Assembly: GCF_024868665.1 (NCBI RefSeq)
Contig: NW_026634180.1
Coordinates: 104,978-168,977 of the forward strand
Length of the DNA: 64,000 bases
Source: Triplophysa rosa
Taxonomy: Eukaryota > Chordata > Actinopteri > Cypriniformes > Nemacheilidae
Reading direction: 5' to 3'
The position numbers and the translations under genes are program-made. Below the pieces are notes generated by a model, which saw only the letters and a list, made by a program, of their open reading frames with translations, had not been told where the DNA came from and ran no database searches. The number at the start of each line of letters is the position of its first letter. Position 1 is the stretch's first letter. Of this stretch, positions 43,771 through 53,042 are shown in pieces.

Positions 43771-43944
43771 CGGAAGCGATTGGTTCTCAGAGACGAACCC
43801 CATCTGTCGGTTCGACACAACGTCTCGTTCCCTCCATCAGGGAACCGAGGTTAAAAACGTAACCGAGACGTTTTTTACCATAATAAATGTATTATTGGAA
43901 AAATATATATATATAATTTATTTCTTAGCAGTCTGGTTGTTAGC

Positions 43945-44370
43945 AGACCTTAGCAGGTCTACAATCTTGTCCCTGACATCCTTTAAAACCTATTTGGTCT
44001 GGACCATTTTGGTGGAGAGGTTGAAATGGAAGATACAGATTCTGTTGGCAGGCATCTTTTATGTACATAACAAGCTGTTTTAGGAGTACTTTCTTAAAGT
44101 GAAAGGACTAATCTGCAGTCCATATAGGCACATAACCAATCTGTGGAGCCAGAATTCTTGCTTGTTGGTAGGGGATCAAATACATATTTCACTGACTGAA
44201 ATGCAAATCAATTTATAACCTTTATATAACATTTTCCCCCTGATTTTTTTTAAATATTCTGTCTCTATCAGTTAAAATAAACCCACCATAAAATTATAGA
44301 CCCTTCATTTCTTTGTAAGCAGGCAAACTTACAAAATCAGCAGGGGATCAAATAATTATTTCCCTCACTG
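43945..44370 (-). pseudogene. Tc1-type transposon, 5' end fragment
   Basis: On the minus strand the terminal TACAGTGAGGGAAATAATTA and TTTGATCCCCTGCTGATTTT lead to a second GTATTTGATCCCCTACCAAC repeat (inner direct repeat of the terminus). Then comes the beginning of the transposase, near 44030-43950, corresponding to the phrase around DKIVDL. It stops there; the catalytic region and other terminus are missing. Confidence 0.75.
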
Positions 44371-44975
44371 TACATATAGAGGATTGTAATTTGTGTTACT
44401 CTCAGACCCATGGTGCATACAAATAACACTATACCGAATAAATATATATATATATATAAAAATACAGATAAATACAGATTATACATATATTTCAAATACA
44501 ACTATTACAAGCAGGGATATTTAAAAGAAAAAGAAGATAAGTAATGGCAGATAGAATGCAAACCAGTGAAATATATAACAGTGCAAATGGTAGGTCTGCA
44601 GGATAAGGTAGTGCAAAGAGCTTATTAGTCTGTTTAAAGTGACAAAGATAGCAGGCTTTGTTTAACCTGTCAGAAGAGGAAGTTGAAGAGGGGCAGACCG
44701 ATGTTGAATGAGGTAGTGAGCAGTCCAAGGCTGCATAAAGTGACTAGTGCGGGTCAGTGTATGTTGTGGGGGGTGGGGAGTGGAAGGACCTTCGGATGAG
44801 GTCAGAGTTCAGTGGTGCATGGGGCAAGAGAGGGGGGCAGGGTCGGGAGGAAGTTTAGCTTCCTGACTGCCTGGTGGATGAAGCTCTCCTTAAATCTGCT
44901 GGTCCTGGCCTGGAGACTCTGCAGTCTCCTCCCTGATGGCAGCAGCCTGAAGAAGCTGTGGGTGGGATCAAGCAT
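44371..44975. repeat. LINE 3'-UTR-like repeat, no gene
   Basis: The 44470-44975 part (GTGCAAATGG, GACTGCCTGGTGGATGAAGC, CAGTCTCCTCCCTGATGGCA) belongs to a group of fish repeats like the one at 52472-53030, with related wording (TGTGCAAATT, GATTGCCTGAGGGAAGAAAC). A TA microsatellite lies at 44443-44460. LINE tail identity is inferred. Confidence 0.45.
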
Positions 44976-45633
44976 CTCTTAGCTTTGTTTCTCCTTTGTT
45001 TCATTTGTGGTTCATGCCCCTCACCTGCCCGTGTAATCTCCCTGTTAGTGTTTCATGCCCCTCACCTGCCCATGTAATCTCCCTGTTAGTTTCCCGTTAG
45101 TGTTTCATTCCCCTCAGTCCGGGTTTGCCGCAGCAGGCATCCAGTCCGGGTCCGCCGCAGCAGGCATGCAATCTGTGTCCACCGCAGCAGGCATGCAATC
45201 CGTTTACGCCGCAGCAGGCATCCAGTCCGTGTCCGCCGCCGCAGGCACCCAGTTCGGGTCCACGGCAGCAGGCATCCAGTCCGGTCCAGCCGGCATCAAG
45301 TCCGGTCCTGCTAACATCCAGCCTGGTCCTGCCTGCGGAATGGCACCAGGTGTCCCCCAAGGACTCTTTCATCATTCTACCCCACCCATCAGACCATTAT
45401 CTTCCTGCCCCTCCCACACCTCCCTGCTCCAAGAAGAGAACCCCAGCCCCTTCTAAGTCTCTTTCCCCGGTCCCACCCACGCCTAGTTTCCCCAAATCTG
45501 GGCCCCTGATTCCCCTTCCCCCCTCCCATTGATTCTATTTTTGTTATATCACCCCAACCCCTTCATTGCCTCACCATTTAAGGCCCTCATGTTCTCTGTT
45601 CCATGCGTTGCATTATTGGTCTATGAGATTGTT
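44976..45633 (+). other. Interior remnant of a non-autonomous LTR element with minisatellite
   Basis: A duplicated CCCCTCACCTGCCCRTGTAA block (44990-45115), then seven or so 30-bp units around GCAGCAGGCATCCAGTCCGG (45115-45330). The frame 45125-45532 encodes QASSP/QACN repeats, then SSPVQPASSPVLLTSS and a Pro-rich tail, similar in style to the minisatellite protein of 9568-10455. It leads straight into an LTR at 45634. Confidence 0.5.
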
Positions 45634-46139
45634 TGTCACGACTCTGCTTTATCTTGTCATGGATTTCTTGGTCTTGAGGCAGAGTCGTGGCAAAGCCTTA
45701 TGTTTTGTGTGAGAAAGCCATGGGGTGTTTATCTTTTGACACTCCATGTGTTTTCTCGTGTCTCGTCAGTGGCCCCACCCCTCTCGTTTCCAGTATTGCT
45801 TCCCTGCTGTGTCTAATGTTTCTCACCTGCCCTGTGTCATTATCCCTCGTTTGTGTTTCCCTATAAAATGCCCTCGTGTTCATTGTCCTGTGCACGTTCA
45901 TTGTGTATTCACTGTTTTCTTGTCTGCTGTTCATGCGCTTTGTCTTTGAAAACACCACGTCTTATGTGAGTTACCCCAGTTTAAGTCTAGTGTAGTTCTT
46001 GTCTAGTGTTGTTCTAGTTTAGTGTTAATTAGTCTATGTCCTGTTTCGCCTATTGTCCTGTTTTTATGGTTTATACCCCATCGTGGGTCTTTGTTTTGTG
46101 TTTCTTTGTTTAAATAAATATCCCGTTTGTTAACCCCTT
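45634..46139 (+). repeat. LTR, truncated at its 3' end
   Basis: Starts TGTCACGACTCTG and has CCTATAAAATGCCC (promoter-like, about 45860) and AAATAAATA (about 46113). It stops at CCCCTTC, where the perfect inverted repeat begins, so the U5 end is lost. Confidence 0.7.
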
Positions 46140-46334
46140 CAGTCCACAAGATACTGAAAACCTCTGCCACCGCGACGAACATCCAGTAATCTCCTCACCG
46201 TGTAGGTAGGAAAGCCATCCACTAGACGTGGGGGAGGGGGAATGGGGCGGATGCATGAACTAACATGAACTTACAATGAACAGTATACTTTTACAGTCAT
46301 TATTATTATTTATTTGTATTTGTTAGCTAATAAA
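46140..46334. repeat. Left arm of a perfect 195-bp inverted repeat
   Basis: Exact reverse complement of 46856-47050 by base-by-base reading at both ends and at sampled interior positions. It contains an inverted piece of the chromovirus chromodomain coding region and an AT-rich MITE-like part. Confidence 0.88.
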
Positions 46335-46396
46335 AACGGTCGTCACGATCCAAAAGCACGGTGAGCTACGACTCCCTCATAGGAAGTCTCTAATGG

Positions 46397-46726
46397 TTGT
46401 CTCCCCTCTCCTCACACAGGTTCAGACTAGTGATGACCGGCAGCGAGCACGGAATCACGCTTCCACCGGCCATTGGCCACGAGGACCACGAAGTGCACGA
46501 AGAGCACCCAGGGCACAAGGGACACCTGGGATATATCGGACACACGGGACACGAAGGGAACAAGGGACACCTCACTCCGCCTCACCACCCAGACCTGGGA
46601 CACGGAGACACGGATCTTCGATTTTCCCCATACGGCCATGGGCCTAACTTTAATAAATTCCCCTCCGGGGCGTGTGAAACTAAGTTTAGTTGTACGTGTC
46701 GTTCCTCCACCTGCCACAATTGTTAA
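46397..46726 (+). CDS. His-rich GH-repeat open frame in the palindrome spacer
   Basis: About 109 codons. Centre shows a three-residue period, GHE-DHE-VHE-EHP-GHK-GHL, followed by GYIGHTGHEGNKGHL, then a Pro-rich piece and a Cys-rich end (CETKFSCTCRSSTCHNC). The sequence CTCCTCACACAG just before 46421 could be a splice acceptor. The triplet pattern resembles a degenerate collagen-like G-X-Y run, but I do not recognise the protein and it may be chance. Confidence 0.25.
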   Translation: MSPLSSHRFRLVMTGSEHGITLPPAIGHEDHEVHEEHPGHKGHLGYIGHTGHEGNKGHLTPPHHPDLGHGDTDLRFSPYGHGPNFNKFPSGACETKFSCTCRSSTCHNC

Positions 46727-46855
46727 CATTAACAATATTTATATAGCACTTACGAATATTAGCTAATATTATGTTCAAAATGTACTAATACATTATTAAA
46801 TGAAATTGATAGTTAATTTATATTAGTTACTGTAAAATGAACTAACATAAAAAAA

Positions 46856-47050
46856 TTTATTAGCTAACAAATACAAATAAATAATAATAATGACTGTAAA
46901 AGTATACTGTTCATTGTAAGTTCATGTTAGTTCATGCATCCGCCCCATTCCCCCTCCCCCACGTCTAGTGGATGGCTTTCCTACCTACACGGTGAGGAGA
47001 TTACTGGATGTTCGTCGCGGTGGCAGAGGTTTTCAGTATCTTGTGGACTG
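46856..47050. repeat. Right arm of the perfect 195-bp inverted repeat
   Basis: Continuous with the downstream chromodomain coding sequence, so this is the original orientation and the left arm is the inverted copy. Confidence 0.88.
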
Positions 47051-47137
47051 GGAGGGCTATGGTGCCGAGGAGAGATGTTGGGTACCATCCCGGGACATTC
47101 TGGATCTGTCTTTGATCTCGGACTTCCACCAGCGATG
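46960..47137 (+). pseudogene. Chromovirus pol C-terminus (chromodomain)
   Basis: The frame gives [20 protein letters not shown] followed by [20 protein letters not shown] and a stop. This is a chromodomain of the same type as in the intact element ([20 protein letters not shown]), but a different family. Everything upstream of the chromodomain is missing. Confidence 0.85.
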
Positions 47138-47171
47138 AGGTGAGCACCCTTCTAGGACGCCCAGTGGCACC

Positions 47172-47186
47172 ACTGGAGGGGGGTCC
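47172..47186 (+). promoter_or_regulatory. Polypurine tract of the chromovirus remnant
   Basis: ACTGGAGGGGGGTCC directly before TGTTGGGTCTC, 35 bases after the chromodomain stop. Correct position for the start of a 3' LTR. Confidence 0.75.
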
Positions 47187-49000
47187 TGTTGGGTCTCGGG
47201 TCCAAGCACTTGTTTGTTTTGTTTCCTGTCAAGCAAGCACGTGGTGCGGTTTGACAGCTCACCGCGTGCTCGGTGTCTCCGTGATCGCCCTCATGTGTTT
47301 ACGCTAATTACCTCATTATTGTTTCACTCTTCTCACCTGGGTTGGCTTTGGTTTTTCCCTTTCCTCTCCTGGTTTCTCTTGATTCTTTTCCCTTCTTATA
47401 TCCGCTGGTTCCGCCGTCCCTTGTCTGATCATCAGTGTTATTTCTCACGACCTACCAGTCATATCATCTAGTTCTTGGGCATTGTGTTAATCACCCTTTT
47501 TCGTCTAGGCTCCAGAGCTGTGTTTACCACATGGTGTCTACCTCTTATCTGTCTGCAGCGTCTACCTCGCTTCTGTGGTACTGGTCTCTCATCTGGTCTG
47601 GTTGACGGAGCTGGAGAGATTTCCCCATCTACCATGTAGACGCTACCTCCCGACGGACTGCTCGCCCCTGTTTACCTCTCCTGTTGGTCTAGTGGATTCA
47701 TCTGAGTACATGTTCCTGTCGGTCTAGTTGATTTCATCCGAGTACATATTCTTGTCGATCAAGTGTATGATCCTGTCGATCTATTGGATTTTATCCAAGA
47801 GAATCTTCCCAGTCGTTCTTACGGATTCCCAAGTACATTTCTCCGGTTGGTTAAGAGGACGTTCGTCCTGTGGATTTCCTTTGCAGTCGGGAGGACTGTA
47901 GAGAGGTTCTGCTGAACCCAGCCTCGTGACTCTTTCACATGGTATAGTGGATTATTGGACTATCAGTTGTGGATTACCCTTCTGTTCTTGCATTGGAGAT
48001 TTCCCCTGTGGACTCTCAGACTCTGCCAGTGGATTATTGGACTATCAGTTGTGGATTACCTATCAATTCTTGCGTGGGAGTTTTCACCCCATGGACTCTC
48101 GGGCTCTGCCCAGTGGATATTTTGACTACCAGTTGTGGATTATCTTTCTGTAGTGACCCCTTTCGGAATCTTGCCCAGAAAACTCTCTGGCCCTTCCTAT
48201 GGATTGTCTGCGGCGAGTGGGCGGCACGCAACGGTGCTTTTCATATTTCTGTGGATTCTGCCACTTTTCCTCCCAGTCCTAGTGGCCGAGCGCTCAAGCC
48301 TTTTAGCCCTATTCATATCTAACTATAGTCCAGTTCTTACTCTGCAGAGTGTGTGCCCTGTTTTGAGCCGCTAGGCGTCTTTTTCCTCATTTGTGATTCT
48401 CCACTGTGATATTGTGTCAAAATAAAACCATTTACCATGCTTTTGACTCTTGTCATGGTCCTGCCTTCTTGTTCGTGATTTTCTAGTCTTGGGGCAGGAT
48501 CGTGACATATCCCTTATGTTTAGTGTGAGAAGCCATGGGGTGTTTATCTTTTGATATTCCATGTGCCTTCTCATGTCTTGTCATTGGCCCCGCTCCTCTC
48601 GTTTCCTGTATTGTTTCCCGGCCGTGTTTCATTACCCTCACCTGTCCTGTGTTAATTATCCTTTGTTTGTTTCCCCATAAAAGATCCTCATGTTTCATTG
48701 ACCTGTGCTCGGTGATTGTTTGTGCATATGTGCCTGCATTTGTGTAGCCTCGTGTTCGCGTCCTCGTCTTGCCTTGTCCTGATATCTGACCCTAAAGTGA
48801 GTGTTAGTTTTGCCTTAGTTCTGTTTGCCCCATTGCGGGAAGTTTTTCTTTGTCATTTGCAAAAGTCTTTTGTTATTTGTGGCTGTTTCCCCCATCGAGG
48901 GTTTTTGTTTTATTAAAGTCTTTTTGTGTTATCCCTTCATCTCTGTCTGCACTTTGGTTCTGACCACCACCGCTGTGACAACTCTTGAGTTTTCATGACA
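47187..49000 (+). repeat. 3' LTR of the chromovirus remnant, with a solo LTR inside
   Basis: Begins TGTTGGGTCT after the polypurine tract; AAAATAAAACC (poly(A) signal) at about 48419. It is interrupted at 48451-48980 and appears to end TTTTCATGACA at 49000. Without the insertion it is about 1.28 kb. Contains a tandem of about 83 bp (GTGGATTATTGGACTATCAG at 47947, 48029 and a variant at 48112). The 3' boundary is inferred. Confidence 0.65.
48451..48980 (+). mobile_element. Solo LTR with perfect 5-bp TSD
   Basis: 530 bp, TGTCATGGTCC...CCGCTGTGACA, TSD actct (48446-48450 and 48981-48985). TATA-like CCATAAAAG at about 48674 and ATTAAA at about 48912. Plus-strand member of the family also seen at 1830-2348 and 12569-13079. 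Confidence 0.9.
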
Positions 49001-49372
49001 TTATCTATCATATCACTCCTGTTCTTCACCATCTTCACTGGCTTCCTGTTAAATACAGAGTAGACTACAAGATTCTACTTCTCACTTTTAAAGCTCTACA
49101 TAACTCTGCGCCACCATATCTTCGTGATTTGCTCTATATCTACACCCCGAAGCATAATTTCACATCTTCTTCATCTGTTTCCCTCGTTGTACCTTCTGTT
49201 CTTTAGCCACTATGGGGTCTAGGGCATTCAGTTATGATGCTCCTAATCTTTGGAATTCGCTTCCACAATCTATCAGATATGATTGTCTGATTACTTTTAA
49301 ATCACGTCTTAAAACTTATTTGTTTAGATTAGCTTTTTTTTCTAATCAATTTTAAATTGTGTTATACTTTTG
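49001..49372 (+). pseudogene. L2/Rex-type LINE ORF2 C-terminal fragment
   Basis: ITPVLHHLHWLPVKYRVDYK and ALHNSAPPYLRDLL, then in another frame RAFSYDAPNLWNSLPQSIRY and TFKSRLKTYLF. This is the conserved C-terminal tail of fish LINEs related to the one at 43017-43247. 5'-truncated. Confidence 0.8.
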
Positions 49373-52241
49373 GTTCCTTTTCTGTCGGTCCCTTTCGATG
49401 TTGTGTCGAACCGACAGATGGGGGTTCGTCTTGAGAACCTATCAACTTCTGACTAGTTTAGAAAAGGCCAATGAAATTGGCGAATGAAATTTGCATGCCA
49501 GACTCCGCCCCCGGATATCCGGGTATAAAAGGGAGACGGCGTGCTGCATTCATTCACCTTTTGTTCTTCGGAGCCTTCGTTTGTATGATCAACTTTGAGA
49601 CTACGCTGAATTACTGCTGGAATCTTACGACGTGGTGCAGCGGACTGTCCTTTCCTGTAGCGACTTTCCCTGGGCGTCTCGACGGTTCCAGAGGTGTTCG
49701 AGACTTCTACATTTCTCCAGCTTGGCATGTCCCGCTGTTCTCGTGGGTGTGATACTCTCATCGAGGAGGGGCACGGACACGATGTCTGCTTCAAGTGTTT
49801 GGGTCTACAGCACGCTGAGGCAGCCTTCGTGGATACGTCCTGCCCGCACTGCGGGCGGATGGTGATCCAGACATTGCAGTCACGGGTGGCTGTGTTCTTT
49901 CGGGAGCCAGCCACCACCTTGTCTGCTTCCCGTTCCATGACAGCAGAGGCTACGGCCATGCCGTCTGATACGGCGAGTGTAAGGGTGATATGGGGATTAT
50001 TGTGAGTGTAAATCTGTCAGCCAAGCGCTTGTGGACCGCTCGCACCCCATCTCGTTCGTCTGACCATTCCCCAAGAGGCGGTCCCACACCGTCTTGTTCC
50101 TCAGCCACGCAGTCGGAAACGATTCGTGATGACGATGAGATGTCCCTCGCAGAATCGGAGGGTGACCTACTGGCATCCAACCCCGATGATTCCTTGGAGC
50201 GCCCTCCTTCGGGGGGGTCGAGCCCAGGAAGAGGCTGACGTTGAGATGTCAGCCATGCTTTCCCAGGACGCCGTGAGCATTGGGCTGCAGTGCACTGCAC
50301 CGCCCCTTCCCCAACGCTCACGGCTGGACACATGGTATCTCGGGTGGGAGCGCGACTCCAAGCCACGCCCTGCTCCGGTTCTATTCTTCCCGGAAGTGCA
50401 TGAGGAACTTAATAAGACCTGGAACGCCCCTTTTCAGCTCGTTCACGTCAGACTAGATCCGTTGCCCTTACTTCCCTCAATGGCGGGGCAGCTAGAGGCT
50501 ACGTCGACGTTCCCCATGTGGAACGAGCAGTCGCGGTGCACCTGTGCCCGCAGACGGCGGCCACCTGGAGAGGTCGACCTAGACTCCCGTCCAAAGCGTG
50601 TAAGTTTTCGGCATCTCTGGTGTCGAAGGCTTACACTGCTGTGGGCCAAGCTACATCCTCTCTCCACGCCATGGCCATCCTGCAGGTCCACCAGGCCAAG
50701 GCGTTGAAGGAGCTCCACGATGGTAAGACCAACCCAGGGTTGATGCAGGAACTCCGCACCGCCACTGACTTCACCCTACGGGCGACCAAGGTGACCATGC
50801 GCGCCCTGGGCCGGGCGATGTCCACACTTGTGGTCCAGGAGAGGCACCTCTGGCTCAACCTTGTGCACATGCGTGATGCCGAGAAAGTCCGCTTTCTCGA
50901 CAAACCCATTGGCAGGGTGGGTTGTTTGGTGACACTGTAGAGGACTTTTCCCAGCAGTTCTTGGCAGTAAAGAAGCAGACAGAGGCGATTAGCTACATCC
51001 TACCCCGCCGCGACTCGGCCGCCCACCGGCCTTCGAGATCCCATGCGGCGTTTGCTTCCCAGCAGCCCCGGCCCTCTTCGACGCCGGCGCCCCTGACTCC
51101 GGCGGCCCCCCGGAAGAGGACGTTGAAGAGGAGACCACCGCCCCATCAGCAGCCGTCGCGGAAAGACCTCTGACGGGAAGACCTCATGGAGATTGACATC
51201 ATCGGTTTCCCGACCCCAGCCATTACATCGCTGGTCGGTTGATCCGGGACGGTCCCTGCCCCGTCCCAACATCTGCTAGGTCCCTCCGAGGGCCTAGCGC
51301 CCACTTTCTCACAAAAAGAGTTTCCTCTCTCTCTGGGTGTTTTTCTCTCACCCTCTGCACGATGGTATTCGGCAACCTGACGTTGCGTCACGGCAAGACG
51401 CAATGTTGAGCATACTCTGCAGCCCTCAGCACTCTCAAAATTGACAGTGCGTGGAGCTGCATCGCCAGGCAGGTAAGTCAGCAGAGCCAATCTCCTCCCC
51501 GGGGGCCTCCCCACGGCGAGGGAGCCGCACTGCTAGCCATCAAACCACCCCCCGGGAGGTCGATGAAGCAGATCGTACCCTTAGCCCCCCTGTCTCGGCC
51601 CCTGGGAGCCTGGCTAGAGCTTCCCAAACCATCACGGTGGCTACGGGATACGATCCGTGGTGGCTACGGGATACGATCCGTCTTGGCTACGCGATCCAAT
51701 TTGCCAGACGCCTGCCCAAGTTTCGGGGCATCCTCTCAACCTCAGTCAGAGGCAAGGATGCTCCCATGCTTCTGGCCGAAGTCGCCACCCTTCTGGCAAA
51801 GGAAGCGATCGAGCTCATCCCTCTAGCTGAGATGTTCAACTGGTTTTAAAGCCCGTACTTCATCGTCCCCAAGAAAGGCGGGGATCTAGAACCCCCGTAC
51901 CCTGAACAGGCAACTACACAAGCTGCCGTTCAGGATGCTCACAGAGAAGCGCATCCTGGCGTCTATCAAATGTGAGGATTGGTTCATGGCAATCGACCTG
52001 AAGGACGTGTACATGTGCAACGGGCACGCAGAGTTGTTGGCTGTGCTACTTGCACTGAAGAGGCTACAACCTCTCGTGCAGGACAAGCACGTCCTCCTCC
52101 TGTGGAGTCAGCAGGTGATCAGCTCCCTGCCAGCCACACATATCCCAGCTGACCTGAACCAGGCAGCTGATGCTCTAGCCTCCGCGTAGAACCGGTGTCA
52201 GCTCGAGTCTTGCATGGCAACAGGTAAAACCCGGCGAAACA
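49373..52241 (+). mobile_element. DIRS1-type element copy 3, internally deleted and 3'-truncated
   Basis: Left terminus with GTT (49373-49375), inverted-repeat sequence and TATAAAAGGGAGACG promoter at about 49523. Gag-like blocks at 49725-50005 (Cys motif CFKCLG / CPHCGR) and 50518-50940; RT beginning at about 51600-52010. After DLKD (about 52011) the sequence jumps to RNase H, skips within it twice, and finally jumps to the end of the recombinase (NRCQLESCMATG at about 52190). No internal complementary region or right terminus. Ends near 52241. Confidence 0.85.
49725..51173 (+). pseudogene. DIRS copy 3 gag-like ORF1, frameshifted
   Basis: Starts MSRCSRGCDTLIEEGHGHDV with the Cys motifs conserved. 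Later blocks (HLCPQTAATWRGRPRLPSKA and TMRALGRAMSTLVVQERHLW) lie in a different frame. The basic Pro-rich end is at 51100-51173. Confidence 0.75.
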
Positions 52242-52433
52242 AACTGCCGTACAAACATTTTCATGAACAAATCATAATTCACTAAAACGTTTGTACTAAA
52301 ATGTATTCTAAATATAAGAAAAAAAGATGGGAACAGCTGAAAGCATATGTACACAAAAATCACCAATTTCTCTGTCACTCTCTCTCTGTTTTGACAAAAT
52401 TTATGGTTCATCCTACGATAATAGTTATAGACT

Positions 52434-52471
52434 TTAGAATAGAATAGAATAGAATAGAATAGAATAGAATG
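52434..52471. repeat. TAGAA microsatellite
   Basis: About seven AGAAT units, followed directly by GAGCTTTATTGGCCAAGTAT. Microsatellites of this kind often mark the 3' end of a LINE. Confidence 0.85.
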
Positions 52472-53034
52472 AGCTTTATTGGCCAAGTATGTTTCCACAT
52501 ACAAGGAATTTGTTATAGTGACAGAAGCTCCACAGTGCAACAGAAAGACAGCAACAGGACAGAACACAGATGATAAAAAAAAAATAATATAATATACAAT
52601 AATATAGAAATAGGCAATGTACAAAACAGCAAAAACACAATATACAATATAGACAATTATGTATGTACAGGTCTGATATGTGCAAATTTAGTGAACAAAT
52701 AATGTAATACAGAGTTGTGTGTTCCGCGTTTAATGTCAAGTGTTCATAAGATGGATTGCCTGAGGGAAGAAACTGTTCCTGTGTCTGGTCGTTCTGGTGC
52801 TCAGTGCTCTGTAGTGTCGACCAGACGGTAACAGTTCAAAAAGGGAGTGTGCTCGGTGTGAGGGGTCCAGAGTGATTTTACCAGCCCTTTTGCTCATTCT
52901 GGTTGAGTACAGTTCTTGGAGAGTGGGGATGGTTGTACCAATGATACGCTCAGCAGTCCGGACTACCCTCCGTAGTCTTCTGAGATCAGATTTGGTAGCT
53001 GAGCTGAACCAGACAGTTATAGAAGTTATATACA
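52472..53034. repeat. LINE 3'-UTR-like repeat, no gene
   Basis: Contains GGCCAAGTATGTTTCCACAT, GAAACTGTTCCTGTGTCTGG and GTCGACCAGACGGTAACAG, words that recur through fish genomes next to TAGAA tracts. Read on the minus strand it would precede the microsatellite tail, so the source element is probably minus-oriented. Family not named. Confidence 0.5.
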
Positions 53035-53042
53035 GTATATAT

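Larger units (their letters stand above)
36111..43872 (+). mobile_element. DIRS1-type element copy 2, split by an L2 insertion
   Basis: Left terminus at 36111 (GGGCCCTTTCTGTCGG, against GTTCCC in copy 1), internal complementary region at 41844-41952, right inverted repeat 42010-42128 and, after a 1,642-bp LINE insertion, 43778-43872, ending in GTT (43870-43872). Coding region order: gag-like, reverse transcriptase, RNase H, tyrosine recombinase. It is better preserved than copy 1, but it carries frameshifts, a nonsense codon and an altered RT active site. Confidence 0.92.

Noticed and set aside
44976..45330. CRISPR-like repeat array
   Set aside because: Units of about 30 bp are contiguous with no unique spacers; it is a minisatellite in eukaryotic DNA.
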